Part shown: one piece after another, positions 49,706 through 58,056 of the stretch
Position numbering within the stretch: the stretch's first letter is position 1
How the letters are laid out: the number at the start of each line of letters is the position of its first letter
The notes under the pieces: model-generated
Seen by the model: the letters and a program-made list of their open reading frames with translations, nothing else
Told to the model about the DNA's origin: nothing
The model's database searches: none
Program-made: the position numbers and the translations under genes
Assembly (NCBI GenBank): GCA_022841465.1
Contig: JALHRL010000020.1
Location: 1-64,000, forward strand
From: Bacteroidia bacterium
GTDB taxonomy: Bacteria; Bacteroidota; Bacteroidia; B-17B0; Aurantibacillaceae
Length of the DNA stretch: 64,000 nt
Direction: 5' to 3'

Positions 49706-51460
49706 ATGAATAAAACAGTAACCATAAATATTAGCGGCATAATTTTTCATATTGAAGAAGATGCTTACGATAAATTAAGTAAATACCTGAATACCATTAA
49801 AGGATATTTCGCATCCAACGAAAGCGGTAACGAAATTATAACCGATATTGAGGCGCGTATTGCAGAATTGTTGCAAGCTAAAGTAAATCAGGTAAAACAA
49901 GTTGTATTAATGTCTGATGTAAACGATGTTATTGCTGCACTTGGTTCACCGGAAGAATTTGGAATTGATGAAGAAAACACTTCTAATAAAAATAATACAG
50001 AAAACAACAACGCTAACGAACCCATTCGTAAACGCATTTTTCGCGACCCCGATGAAAAGGCAATTGGAGGCGTGTGTTCAGGCTTAGCGCATTATTTTGA
50101 TGTGGACGTGGTTTGGATTCGCTTAGCTACCTTCTTACTTATTTTCTTTGGAGGTATTAGCTTATGGGTATACATCATCTTATGGATAATCATTCCGGAA
50201 GCAAAAACAACAGCAGATAGACTTGCCATGCGCGGCGAAAAAATAAATATTGATAACATCAGTAAATCTTTTAAAGAAGAAATGAGTGGTGTTAAATCAC
50301 GCATGGAAAAATACGGTAACGAAGTAAATGAAAGTTTCAGAAATGCTAACGGAAGTGCTCGTACCGGGGTAGATAAACTAGCTTACATCATTGGAAGAAT
50401 ATTTATGGTGATGGCAAGATTAATTGGTGCTTTCTTGATTTTTATTGCTGTTATGGTGTTGTTCGGCTTAATGGCCTCTCTTTTCGGTTTCTCTTTCTCA
50501 GGTAATTCTGCTGAATACAGCGACTGGATTAATATCATTTTTTTAGAAAAATCGCATTATTGGTTTGGTTTCACCGGCTTGTTAATTACCATTGGTGTAC
50601 CTGCGTTTATGTTGCTTTACGGAGGCATTAAACTTCTGTTCAAAATAAAATATTCTAATCGCTGGTTAAACATCTCAGCCGGAATTATATGGTTCTTAGG
50701 CTTTATTATGCTTGTATTTGCTTCTGTAAAAACTGCTTCCGATTTTGATGAGCAAGGTAAAATGAAAGAACACATGGAGTTTAATTCAACTTCTGAATTT
50801 ATAACCATCTCTGCCAACCCATCCTCTGTTTGGTTTAAACAAAATAACGTTGAAGAATTGATTGAAGAAGACGAAGATCACCGAAGAAGATTTGACAATC
50901 ATTACTTTTTTGCCAAAGTAAATAACACCAAAAAATTAATAGGCACTCCCGAGTTAAAAATTATTACCTCAGCATCCGAAAATTTTGAAGTTGTTATAAA
51001 CAGAAAGGCTCGTGGCGGTAATAAACGCTCAGCCTACGAAAGAGCAAAAGAAATTTCGTATTCATTTAAAGCAGATAGCAGCGGCATCAACTTAGATGAA
51101 ATGTTTTTTATAAATGAAAATGAAAAATTCAGAGTTCAGGAATTAGAAATTATTGTTAAAGTTCCCGAAGGAAAAACCATTTTCTTAGACAAATCATTAC
51201 ACAATATTATTTACGATGTAGCAAACGTAACCGATACATACGATTTAGATATGCTGAACAGAAAATGGAAAATGACTTCTAAAGGATTAGAATGCATTGA
51301 TTGTAACGGATTAGAAAGGAATGTTCATTCTGTAGAAAATAAAGAAAAACATATAATTATTGATGAAGAAGGTGTTAGAATAAATAAAAAAGGTAAAAAA
51401 ATAATTATTAATGAAGATGGTGTTCATGTAAAAGAACACAAAGAAAACCACGAAGAGTAA
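49706..51460 (+). CDS. PspC-domain membrane protein
   Basis: 584 residues. An N-terminal soluble domain (about 1-95, with ITDIEARIAELL) is followed by the PspC domain (about 110-165, with AIGGVCSGLAHYF and a membrane helix). Three or four more membrane helices lie at about 225-355 and a large C-terminal beta domain at about 375-540. The end is Lys/His/Glu-rich. Linked to envelope stress in related systems; the PadR partner upstream would control it. Confidence 0.9.
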   Translation: MNKTVTINISGIIFHIEEDAYDKLSKYLNTIKGYFASNESGNEIITDIEARIAELLQAKVNQVKQVVLMSDVNDVIAALGSPEEFGIDEENTSNKNNTENNNANEPIRKRIFRDPDEKAIGGVCSGLAHYFDVDVVWIRLATFLLIFFGGISLWVYIILWIIIPEAKTTADRLAMRGEKINIDNISKSFKEEMSGVKSRMEKYGNEVNESFRNANGSARTGVDKLAYIIGRIFMVMARLIGAFLIFIAVMVLFGLMASLFGFSFSGNSAEYSDWINIIFLEKSHYWFGFTGLLITIGVPAFMLLYGGIKLLFKIKYSNRWLNISAGIIWFLGFIMLVFASVKTASDFDEQGKMKEHMEFNSTSEFITISANPSSVWFKQNNVEELIEEDEDHRRRFDNHYFFAKVNNTKKLIGTPELKIITSASENFEVVINRKARGGNKRSAYERAKEISYSFKADSSGINLDEMFFINENEKFRVQELEIIVKVPEGKTIFLDKSLHNIIYDVANVTDTYDLDMLNRKWKMTSKGLECIDCNGLERNVHSVENKEKHIIIDEEGVRINKKGKKIIINEDGVHVKEHKENHEE

Positions 51461-51486
51461 AGTTTTCTCTATCGTTTATATATACC

Positions 51487-51882
51487 TCAGGGGTTTAACC
51501 AAACCGGATTTTTTCGGTTACTGGCCGAATCTCTTATCTTTAATTGAAAATGCCGGGCCAAGTGCCTGGCTTTTTCAAATATCTCTTCTTCGTTTTTAGA
51601 TTCATCAATAATTAATCTTCTGTTTTTATTGTAAACCATCGACAACTGATAAACACTCCCCTTCCCCTTTTCAAAATCTTCTAATTCGCATGCCTCGCAT
51701 TTTGCATACAAGGTTTTAAAAATTAAAATGTAATCTGCCTTTGGAACCTCTTTACACTTTTCAATAAACGGAATAAAGCTAAATAACTTGTTTATTACCT
51801 TGTAACAATTAAAGTCTAAATCAAGCCTTATCCCTCTTTTCATGAAAAAGTTAGATGCTGCGTATGTGCCCGTTAAAACCAT
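51487..51882 (-). CDS. Hypothetical protein, 131 residues
   Basis: No known domain recognised. No signal peptide; a mix of helix and strand with a Cys pair (AKCEACE) and a Lys/Arg-rich C-terminal region. A -7 box lies at 51892-51899. An internal ATG at 51843 would leave a more normal leader and a 118-residue product, so the true start is open. It is divergent from pyrG. Confidence 0.55.
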   Translation of the reverse strand: MVLTGTYAASNFFMKRGIRLDLDFNCYKVINKLFSFIPFIEKCKEVPKADYILIFKTLYAKCEACELEDFEKGKGSVYQLSMVYNKNRRLIIDESKNEEEIFEKARHLARHFQLKIRDSASNRKNPVWLNP

Positions 51883-51891
51883 TTTATACTA

Positions 51892-51899
51892 CAAAGTTA
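51892..51899 (-). promoter_or_regulatory. -7 promoter box for the hypothetical gene at 51487
   Basis: Reads TAACTTTG on the minus strand, a full match to TAnnTTTG, 10 bases before the ATG at 51882. Confidence 0.4.
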
Positions 51900-51979
51900 C
51901 CTCAACTTATCCTGTTTTTTCGTAACATTTATCACACAATTGCTTTACCTTAAATCCATTGCCCTTTTTTCAATAATAA

Positions 51980-52012
51980 TTTGCCTTTCATCCCTTATTT
52001 TTACTACCTTTA
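51980..52012 (+). promoter_or_regulatory. Promoter of pyrG
   Basis: TTTG at 51980-51983, 21-base spacer and TACCTTTA at 52005-52012 (one mismatch to TAnnTTTG). It would start transcription about 15 bases before the ATG at 52035. Confidence 0.5.
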
Positions 52013-52034
52013 CGGGCAGTTTTTTACAAACTGC

Positions 52035-53642
52035 ATGTCAAACTCAACCAAATATATTTTTGTTACCGGTGGCGTAACATCTTCTCTAGGAAAAGGGATC
52101 ATCTCTGCAAGTCTTGCTAAACTATTACAAGCAAGAGGCTTTACTGTTACTATTCAAAAACTTGACCCCTACATTAATGTAGACCCGGGCACTTTAAACC
52201 CCTACGAACATGGTGAATGTTACGTTACAGATGATGGTGCAGAAACCGATTTGGATTTAGGGCACTACGAGCGTTTTTTAAACGTTCCTACCTCTCAAGC
52301 TAATAACGTTACAACCGGCCGAATTTATCAATCTGTCATTGAAAAAGAAAGAAAAGGTGAGTTTTTAGGAAGAACCGTTCAGGTTATTCCACATATTACC
52401 GACGAAATTAAAAACAGAATAAAACAATTAGGAAAAACCGGTCAATTTCAATTTGTAATTACGGAAATTGGCGGTACCGTTGGTGATATTGAATCTTTAC
52501 CCTATATAGAAGCTGTAAGGCAATTAAAGTGGGAACTTGGTAACAATTGCATGGTAATTCATTTAACCCTACTTCCTTATTTAAGCACTACGGGCGAATT
52601 AAAAACAAAACCAACACAACATTCGGTAAAAGTATTATTAGAGTACGGTGTACAACCCGATGTTTTAGTTTGTAGAACTGAACATCCAGTAAATAAAGAT
52701 ATACGTAGAAAATTAGCGCTGTTTTGCAATGTAGCCGAAGACTCTGTAATTGAAGCAATGGATGCCCGAACCATTTATGAAGTTCCGCTTTTAATGGAAA
52801 AAGAAAAGTTGGATGTTATTGTTCTAAAAAAACTGGGAGTTGAATCGCAAGGAGCACCACAGCTAGATAATTGGAGAAATTTCTTAAACAAATTTTATAA
52901 CCCAAGCAAAGAAGTTAGAATAGGTTTAATAGGGAAATATGTAGAATTAAAAGACTCTTACAAATCCATTTCAGAAGCATTTATACATGCGGGTGCTGTT
53001 AATGATTGTAAAGTGCAGTTAGAGTGGATTCACAGCGAAAGTTTAACGGAAGAAAATATTCCAACAAAATTTAATGGTTTAAAAGGGATTTTGGTAGCCC
53101 CGGGCTTTGGCAACAGAGGTATAGAAGGGAAAATATTAGCTATAAAGTATGCACGTGAAAATAATTTACCTTTCTTGGGTATTTGTTTAGGAATGCAATG
53201 TACAGTTATTGAGTATGCACGTAATGTAATAGGATTGCGTGATGCACACAGCCGAGAAATGAATCCTGCAACAAGCAGCCCGGTTATTGATTTACTTGAA
53301 AACCAAAAAAGTATTTCCAACTTAGGCGGCACTATGCGCTTAGGTTCTTATGCTTGTGAGGTGGAAGAAGGAACACTTGCTTCTAAAATTTACAATAAAA
53401 AGAAAATAAACGAAAGGCACCGCCACCGTTATGAGTTTAATAACGAATACAAAAAACAATTTGTAGATGCAGGTATGGTTCTATCGGGTATAAACCCCGA
53501 TGGTGGTTTGGTAGAAATAGTTGAATTGCCAAATCATCCATTTTTTATTGGTGTACAGTTTCATCCTGAATATAAAAGTACTGTAGAAAATCCACATCCG
53601 TTATTTATTAGCTTTGTGGAGGCTGCTCTTAAAAAAGCTTAA
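52035..53642 (+). CDS. pyrG: CTP synthase
   Basis: 535 residues, full length. It makes CTP from UTP, ATP and glutamine in the cytoplasm. The synthetase domain begins [16 protein letters not shown] and contains [10 protein letters not shown]. The glutaminase domain has the catalytic Cys in LGICLGMQC (near residue 385) and the His-Glu pair in QFHPEYKS. I chose the ATG at 52035 because it directly precedes the family N-terminus; the frame is open 18 codons further upstream, across the promoter. Confidence 0.97.
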   Translation: MSNSTKYIFVTGGVTSSLGKGIISASLAKLLQARGFTVTIQKLDPYINVDPGTLNPYEHGECYVTDDGAETDLDLGHYERFLNVPTSQANNVTTGRIYQSVIEKERKGEFLGRTVQVIPHITDEIKNRIKQLGKTGQFQFVITEIGGTVGDIESLPYIEAVRQLKWELGNNCMVIHLTLLPYLSTTGELKTKPTQHSVKVLLEYGVQPDVLVCRTEHPVNKDIRRKLALFCNVAEDSVIEAMDARTIYEVPLLMEKEKLDVIVLKKLGVESQGAPQLDNWRNFLNKFYNPSKEVRIGLIGKYVELKDSYKSISEAFIHAGAVNDCKVQLEWIHSESLTEENIPTKFNGLKGILVAPGFGNRGIEGKILAIKYARENNLPFLGICLGMQCTVIEYARNVIGLRDAHSREMNPATSSPVIDLLENQKSISNLGGTMRLGSYACEVEEGTLASKIYNKKKINERHRHRYEFNNEYKKQFVDAGMVLSGINPDGGLVEIVELPNHPFFIGVQFHPEYKSTVENPHPLFISFVEAALKKA

Positions 53643-53665
53643 CATTCGCTTTCCAAACTTTAAAA

Positions 53666-54163
53666 ATGAACCTGAAAGAAATAGGTTATTTTAGTAAAAC
53701 ACACGGCTTAAAAGGCCATTTGCAGTTGCAATTAAAATCTGATTTTGATATAGAAAATTGTCAAGCGCTTTTTATTGAAATAAACGGAAGTCAATCACCT
53801 TGTTTTATAGAAGAATTCAGAGAAAGTAAAAATTCTTTTGTTGTTTTATTGGAAGAAATAAATTCTATTGAAAACGCAGCTAAACTAGTGGGTAAAACTG
53901 TTTCGGTTGATGAAAAACTTCTTTTTGCCGATGAAGGTAATTTATTATTGGGTTTTAAAGTAATCGACAAAATGAAAGGGGAATTAGGCTTAATAACAGA
54001 AATAATTGACAACGGCATTAATCCTCTTATCCAAATAAAACACAAGGATAAAGATTTACTTTTACCCCTAAATGAGGATTTTATTGAGAAACTCGACGAA
54101 AAGGCTAAAATACTTTACTATCAGGCCCCTGAAGGCTTAATAGACATGTATTTAAACCCTTAA
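53666..54163 (+). CDS. rimM: Ribosome maturation factor RimM
   Basis: 165 residues. The N-terminal barrel has IGYFSKTHGLKGHLQL, and the C-terminal PRC barrel has GFKVID and the short PEGLIDMY end. It helps mature the 30S subunit. It follows pyrG by 23 bases and may be cotranscribed. The usual rpsP or trmD neighbours are not present. Confidence 0.9.
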   Translation: MNLKEIGYFSKTHGLKGHLQLQLKSDFDIENCQALFIEINGSQSPCFIEEFRESKNSFVVLLEEINSIENAAKLVGKTVSVDEKLLFADEGNLLLGFKVIDKMKGELGLITEIIDNGINPLIQIKHKDKDLLLPLNEDFIEKLDEKAKILYYQAPEGLIDMYLNP

Positions 54164-54203
54164 ACTTTGGCAAAAAATACCTGAATTTTTTAAAAAAATT
54201 ATT

Positions 54204-54211
54204 TACATTTG
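54204..54211 (+). promoter_or_regulatory. -7 promoter box for tRNA-Ser
   Basis: TACATTTG matches TAnnTTTG, about 70 bases before the tRNA. Between them lies a small hairpin (TCCGAT at 54241-54246, ATCGGA at 54251-54256) that would be in the precursor leader. Confidence 0.4.
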
Positions 54212-54280
54212 TCTTCCATTTTTGGTAGATGCCTAAAATTTCCGATTATTATCGGAGAAAAACAGCAAAAAAATAAAAAT

Positions 54281-54369
54281 GGTGAGGTGCCTGAGAGGCC
54301 GAAAGGAACAGTTTGCTAAACTGTCGTACGCTTTACCGTGTACCGAGGGTTCGAATCCCTCCCTCACCG
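54281..54369 (+). tRNA. tRNA-Ser (anticodon GCT)
   Basis: 89 bases with a closed acceptor stem (GGTGAGG at 54281-54287, CCTCACC at 54362-54368) and discriminator G. The anticodon stem is ACAGT/ACTGT with loop TTGCTAA, anticodon GCT at 54315-54317. The long variable arm (GTACGCTTTACCGTGTAC) is typical of serine. T-loop TTCGAAT is present. CCA is not encoded. Confidence 0.97.
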
Positions 54370-54373
54370 CCCC

Positions 54374-54424
54374 ATGAAGCAGAAAAACCCCTTCGATTTA
54401 TTTCGGAGGGGTTTTTCGCTTCAT
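54374..54424 (+). terminator. Strong terminator hairpin behind tRNA-Ser (repeat copy 1)
   Basis: A 10-bp stem AAAAACCCCT (54383-54392) with AGGGGTTTTT (54407-54416). It is extended outward by ATGAAGC (54374-54380) and GCTTCAT (54418-54424). The GC core followed by five T fits Rho-independent termination on both strands. Confidence 0.8.
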
Positions 54425-54488
54425 GGTGCTGTAGCGAACGACGAAGGAGTTCTGCTTCAGTACCCAATATTTTTTAAATACCAAACAG

Positions 54489-54522
54489 AAAAACCCCTTC
54501 GATTTATTCCGCAGGGGTTTTT
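54489..54522 (+). terminator. Terminator hairpin, repeat copy 2
   Basis: AAAAACCCCT (54489-54498) pairs with AGGGGTTTTT (54513-54522), the same stem as copy 1 with two changes in the loop. Confidence 0.7.
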
Positions 54523-54641
54523 CGCTTCATGGTGCTGTAGCGAACGACGAAGGAGTTCTGCTTCAGTACCCAATATTTTTTAATTACCAAGCAGAAAAAC
54601 CCTTTCGATTTATTTCGGAGGGGTTTTACTTCTCGTTTTCT

Positions 54642-54649
54642 TATCTTTG
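54642..54649 (+). promoter_or_regulatory. -7 promoter box for the VanZ-like gene
   Basis: TATCTTTG is a full match to TAnnTTTG and lies 15 bases before the TTG start at 54665. Confidence 0.45.
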
Positions 54650-54664
54650 CTGCACTCTTCTGTT

Positions 54665-55054
54665 TTGAAATTATTTGTAGTTAAATATTCTTTTATATTA
54701 AGTATTATTTGGGCCTTCATAATACTGTTGCTGTGCTCTTTTCCCGGGCAATATATCCCTACCGTTAGTTTTCTAGAACTAGTGAGCTTTGATAAATTTG
54801 TACATGCCGGAATATTTTTTGTTTTATGTTTACTCTTATTTGTTTTACTTAAAAGCAAAAACAAATTAAAACAAATTAAACTTGTTTTTTCTTTATGTGT
54901 GTTGTATGGAATTGCTTTAGAAATGATGCAAGCAACATTATTTAGTAACCGCTCGGCCGATTGGCTTGATGCTATTGCCAATTCTGCAGGCTGTTTACTT
55001 GCCTTCATTTTACAAAATAAAATTTATTCTTTTTTTAATCTACAAACTAAATAG
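54665..55054 (+). CDS. VanZ-like small membrane protein
   Basis: About 129 residues with four membrane helices. The FDKFVHAGIFF segment and the late SADWLDAIANSAGCLLAF motif fit the VanZ-like family, of unclear general function. The start is TTG at 54665 (MKLFVVKYSF); a TTG 18 bases further up would overlap the promoter box. Its stop overlaps the small lipoprotein gene on the other strand by 8 bases. Confidence 0.8.
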   Translation: MKLFVVKYSFILSIIWAFIILLLCSFPGQYIPTVSFLELVSFDKFVHAGIFFVLCLLLFVLLKSKNKLKQIKLVFSLCVLYGIALEMMQATLFSNRSADWLDAIANSAGCLLAFILQNKIYSFFNLQTK

Positions 55055-55211
55055 ATCCCTTTGAAGATTTTCTAACCTTTTTTGTTTTTTTATACTTCAT
55101 TATGCCGGGACAAGAGTCGCATTTGTTTTTCTTAAACAAAGAACATGAAGGTACAATTGTTGTTAAAACAAAAATTGCAGCTAGAAATACGCTTATACGC
55201 TTAAGAGTCAT
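55047..55211 (-). CDS. Small lipoprotein, 54 residues
   Basis: Too short for normal ORF cut-offs. The protein begins MTLKRISVFLAAIF, continues with a hydrophobic stretch and a plausible lipobox ending VPSC, followed by SLFKKNKCDSCPG and a very basic tail (many Lys/Arg/Ser). A full-match -7 box (TAAATTTG, minus strand) lies 11 bases before the ATG. It fills what would otherwise be a gap of 250 bases. The CDSC motif could bind metal or form a disulfide. Function unknown. Confidence 0.65.
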   Translation of the reverse strand: MTLKRISVFLAAIFVLTTIVPSCSLFKKNKCDSCPGIMKYKKTKKVRKSSKGSI

Positions 55212-55221
55212 AATTAATATT

Positions 55222-55229
55222 CAAATTTA
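55222..55229 (-). promoter_or_regulatory. -7 promoter box for the small lipoprotein gene
   Basis: Reads TAAATTTG on the minus strand, matching TAnnTTTG, 11 bases before the ATG at 55211. Confidence 0.45.
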
Positions 55230-55305
55230 CACTAAATATTAGTATTTTTAAACTCTAACTGATTAACTGTATATAACGCTATTAAGTAAGAAAGAAACAG
55301 TACCT

Positions 55306-56049
55306 ATGAATCTTTTCACTCATTTAGGAAGATATTTTATTTTAATGTATCGGGTGTTCAGCAAACCGCAACGTTTTTCAGTTTATTGGCGTCAAATTAT
55401 CCACGAAATAAATAATATTGGAATAAGTTCATTACCCATTATTGCAATTATTTCCGTGTTTATGGGTGGAATTATAACCATACAAGCTGCATTTGGCTTT
55501 AGTAGTCCGTGGGTTCCGCTATACGCTATTGGTTTTACAACAAGAGAATCTATTTTACTTGAATTTAGTCCTACCATCGTAAGCTTAATTCTTGCAGGAA
55601 AAGTTGGTAGTAATATTGCTTCTGAAATAGGAGCCATGCGCATAACAGAGCAAATTGATGCTTTAGAAATTATGGGAATTAATTCTGCCGGATATTTAAT
55701 TTTCCCTAAAATTGCAGCGGCTATAATCATATTTCCATTCCTCATAGCCCTGAGTATGTTTTTAGGTATTTGGGGCGGCTATGCAATGGGTGTTGCTGCT
55801 AATGCTTGCTCCTCGTACGAATACATTTTTGGAATACAAGCTTATTTTGAGCCCTGGAAACTTTACTATTCGTTTACAAAAGTGATTGTTTTTGCTTATA
55901 TCATAACTTCTGTTTCTTCTTATTTTGGTTATTATACCTATGGAGGTGCATTAGAGGTTGGGAAAAGCAGTACTCGTGCTGTTGTTTACAGCAGTATTTT
56001 AATTTTATTTTTCGGATTAATCCTTACTAACTTATTTTTTAGTCGTTGA
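55306..56049 (+). CDS. mlaE: MlaE-type lipid transport permease
   Basis: 247 residues with five or six membrane helices. The conserved GGIITIQAAFGF, LILAGKVGSNIASEIGAMRITEQIDALEIMGI region is the MlaE family hallmark. It moves phospholipids between the envelope membranes with the ATPase encoded next. The partner MCE protein (MlaD) is not adjacent. Confidence 0.95.
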   Translation: MNLFTHLGRYFILMYRVFSKPQRFSVYWRQIIHEINNIGISSLPIIAIISVFMGGIITIQAAFGFSSPWVPLYAIGFTTRESILLEFSPTIVSLILAGKVGSNIASEIGAMRITEQIDALEIMGINSAGYLIFPKIAAAIIIFPFLIALSMFLGIWGGYAMGVAANACSSYEYIFGIQAYFEPWKLYYSFTKVIVFAYIITSVSSYFGYYTYGGALEVGKSSTRAVVYSSILILFFGLILTNLFFSR

Positions 56050-56804
56050 TAGAAATTAAAAACATAAATAAAACCTTTGGCGACAGGCATATCATAAAAG
56101 ATATAAGTTTTAAATTTTACCAAGGTAAAACTAATTTAATAATTGGTGAAAGCGGTTGTGGTAAAACCACTCTATTAAAATTAATGGTAGGTTTGCATGC
56201 TGCCGATACCGGAGAAATTTTATATCACAATAAAAACTTTCCGGCATTAGATAATAAAGGCAAACAAGAAATTCGTACAAAAATTGGAATGCTTTTTCAG
56301 GGAGGTGCCTTGTTTGATTCGTTAACACTTGAAGAAAATGTACAATTTCCGTTAGATATGTTTACACACTTAAGCAAAACAGAAAAAGCGGAAAGAGTAA
56401 ACTATTGTTTAGATAAAGTTCAACTAAGCGGAAAAAATAAGTTATACCCTTCTGAATTAAGTGGTGGAATGAAAAAGCGTGCCGCTTTAGCACGAGCAAT
56501 TGCAAACAGTCCCGATTATTTATTTTGTGATGAACCCAACTCTGGTTTAGATCCTAAAACATCTATTGTTATTGATAACTTAATTCAAGATATAACCCGC
56601 GAATTAAATATTACAACCGTAATAATTACCCACGACATGAACAGTGTAATGGAAATTGGAGATAATGTAATGTTTATTCACAAAGGCGAAAATTGGTGGA
56701 CGGGAGATAAAACCGAAATATTAAATACAAAAAACGCCGAATTGTTTGATTTTGTTTTTGCGAGTGAATTTATTAAAAAGGTTTACAAGAAAAACGCTAG
56801 CTAG
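56046..56804 (+). CDS. mlaF: MlaF-type ABC ATPase
   Basis: 252 residues. Walker A GESGCGKTTLLK, signature ELSGGMKKRAALARAI and Walker B LFCDEPNSGLDP are complete, with ITHDMNSV as the switch His. The TTG start overlaps the mlaE stop by 4 bases. Its stop overlaps the convergent permease gene by 8 bases. Confidence 0.95.
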   Translation: MIEIKNINKTFGDRHIIKDISFKFYQGKTNLIIGESGCGKTTLLKLMVGLHAADTGEILYHNKNFPALDNKGKQEIRTKIGMLFQGGALFDSLTLEENVQFPLDMFTHLSKTEKAERVNYCLDKVQLSGKNKLYPSELSGGMKKRAALARAIANSPDYLFCDEPNSGLDPKTSIVIDNLIQDITRELNITTVIITHDMNSVMEIGDNVMFIHKGENWWTGDKTEILNTKNAELFDFVFASEFIKKVYKKNAS

Positions 56805-58056
56805 CTGCAATTGGGGTTTCATCTAAACTACGTGTGTCTAAGGCATCGCGTAAACCATTTCCAACCAACATAAAAGATAATACAAGTACGGCGGTAGCTA
56901 TACCCGGTACTATTGCTAAGTAAGCTTTACCTAATAAAATATAGCCGTAATGCGCATTACTCATCTCTCCCCAAGATGGCACAGGAGGTTGAGCACCTAT
57001 TCCTAAAAAACTTAAGCCGGCTTCCGTTAAAATAGCTGCCGCAAAATTACTTGCCGCCATTACTACTACCGGACCCATAACGTTTGATAAAACATGCCTC
57101 GATATAATTCTCATGTTTCTAAACCCTAATGCCCTTCCGGCATCAACAAATTCCTTTTCTCTGATACTAAGTATCTGGCCGCGCACAACACGAGCAACCT
57201 CAACCCACATTGTTAATCCTACCGCAATAAATACCTGAACAATTCCTTTACCCAAAACCAAAGTAATTGCAATTACCAATAAAAGTGTTGGAATACTCCA
57301 CACTACATTTATTAGCCACATAATTACAGTGTCAGTGGTTCCTCTGTAGTAACCTGCAATTGCACCTAAAAAAATACCAATAAACAAAGAAATAACTACC
57401 GACACTAAACCAACGCTTAAGCTAATACGTGTGCCTATCATTAACCTGCTTAATAAATCTCGTCCTATAATATCTGTCCCTAAATGGTATTTTTTAATCA
57501 CTAAATTATTTTTTTCAAGTTCATTTCTTAATTCCTCTAATGTTTTTGTTATTTTATCATTATTACCTAATGTGTAAAAAGAAACTTTTCTTTCTAAAGT
57601 ATCATACACTATTGGTTTTTTAAAATCCAAAGGGTACAAAACATCCACCATTTCATATCTGATTTTTGTTCCATTGTTCACTTTATTTCCGGTATACTCT
57701 TCTACTAAAATAAAATTCTCCATGATATCATAGTCAAATATGGGAACAGAAGTGTGTTCTTCTTGCTTCCCGAAAAGCATTTTTTCAAACCAACCCGTAT
57801 TATCAGGCTCTTGGTTTTTTCTAACCATTAACATCTCAATGGTAAAACCAGGGGGCTTAGTATGTAATTCGGGTTTTTGATTGTTTGCGTATGGAGAAGA
57901 ATCGGGCGTAATTAAATACCCAAGTATGGATACAACGCAGGCAAATATAATTATGATTAATCCTAACATCGACAGCTTTTGTTTTCTAAACCTTCTCCAG
58001 GTTTCTGCTGTTAATGATTCAGATTGAAATTCCCTATTTTTTTTCTTAAAAAGCAC
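56797..58056 (-). CDS. OppC/DppC-like peptide ABC permease with a large periplasmic insert
   Basis: 419 residues, about 120 more than usual OppC proteins. An N-terminal OppC_N helix (about 28-52) is followed by a long soluble insert (about 55-190). The permease core (about 195-405) comes next, with LGTDIIGRDLLSRL and the EAA loop EKEFVDAGRALGFRN. It carries peptides or a nickel-like ligand inward with partners encoded elsewhere. GTG start overlapping the glycosyltransferase stop by one base. Confidence 0.88.
   Translation of the reverse strand: MLFKKKNREFQSESLTAETWRRFRKQKLSMLGLIIIIFACVVSILGYLITPDSSPYANNQKPELHTKPPGFTIEMLMVRKNQEPDNTGWFEKMLFGKQEEHTSVPIFDYDIMENFILVEEYTGNKVNNGTKIRYEMVDVLYPLDFKKPIVYDTLERKVSFYTLGNNDKITKTLEELRNELEKNNLVIKKYHLGTDIIGRDLLSRLMIGTRISLSVGLVSVVISLFIGIFLGAIAGYYRGTTDTVIMWLINVVWSIPTLLLVIAITLVLGKGIVQVFIAVGLTMWVEVARVVRGQILSIREKEFVDAGRALGFRNMRIISRHVLSNVMGPVVVMAASNFAAAILTEAGLSFLGIGAQPPVPSWGEMSNAHYGYILLGKAYLAIVPGIATAVLVLSFMLVGNGLRDALDTRSLDETPIAAS

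Larger units (their letters stand above)
54374..54628 (+). repeat. 106-bp tandem repeat with terminator-like hairpins, about 2.4 copies
   Basis: Copies start at the CAG before AAAAACCC at 54380, 54486 and 54592, a constant period of 106. Copies 1 and 2 differ at only a few bases; copy 3 holds only the hairpin and has decayed (CCCTTTCG for CCCCTTCG, shorter T-run). Each unit has the C4/G4 hairpin, then a conserved segment ending TCTGCTTCAGTACCC. The open frame running through tRNA and repeat (54338-54583) is not a credible gene. Confidence 0.85.

Noticed and set aside
54241-54256. Hairpin TCCGAT/ATCGGA as terminator of pyrG-rimM
   Set aside because: The stem is only 6 bp and no T-run follows on the plus strand; it lies in the tRNA leader.
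54338-54583. 81-codon open frame running from tRNA-Ser into the tandem repeat
   Set aside because: It starts inside the tRNA T-arm, repeats itself with the 106-bp period and crosses terminator hairpins. It is a read-through artefact of non-coding sequence.
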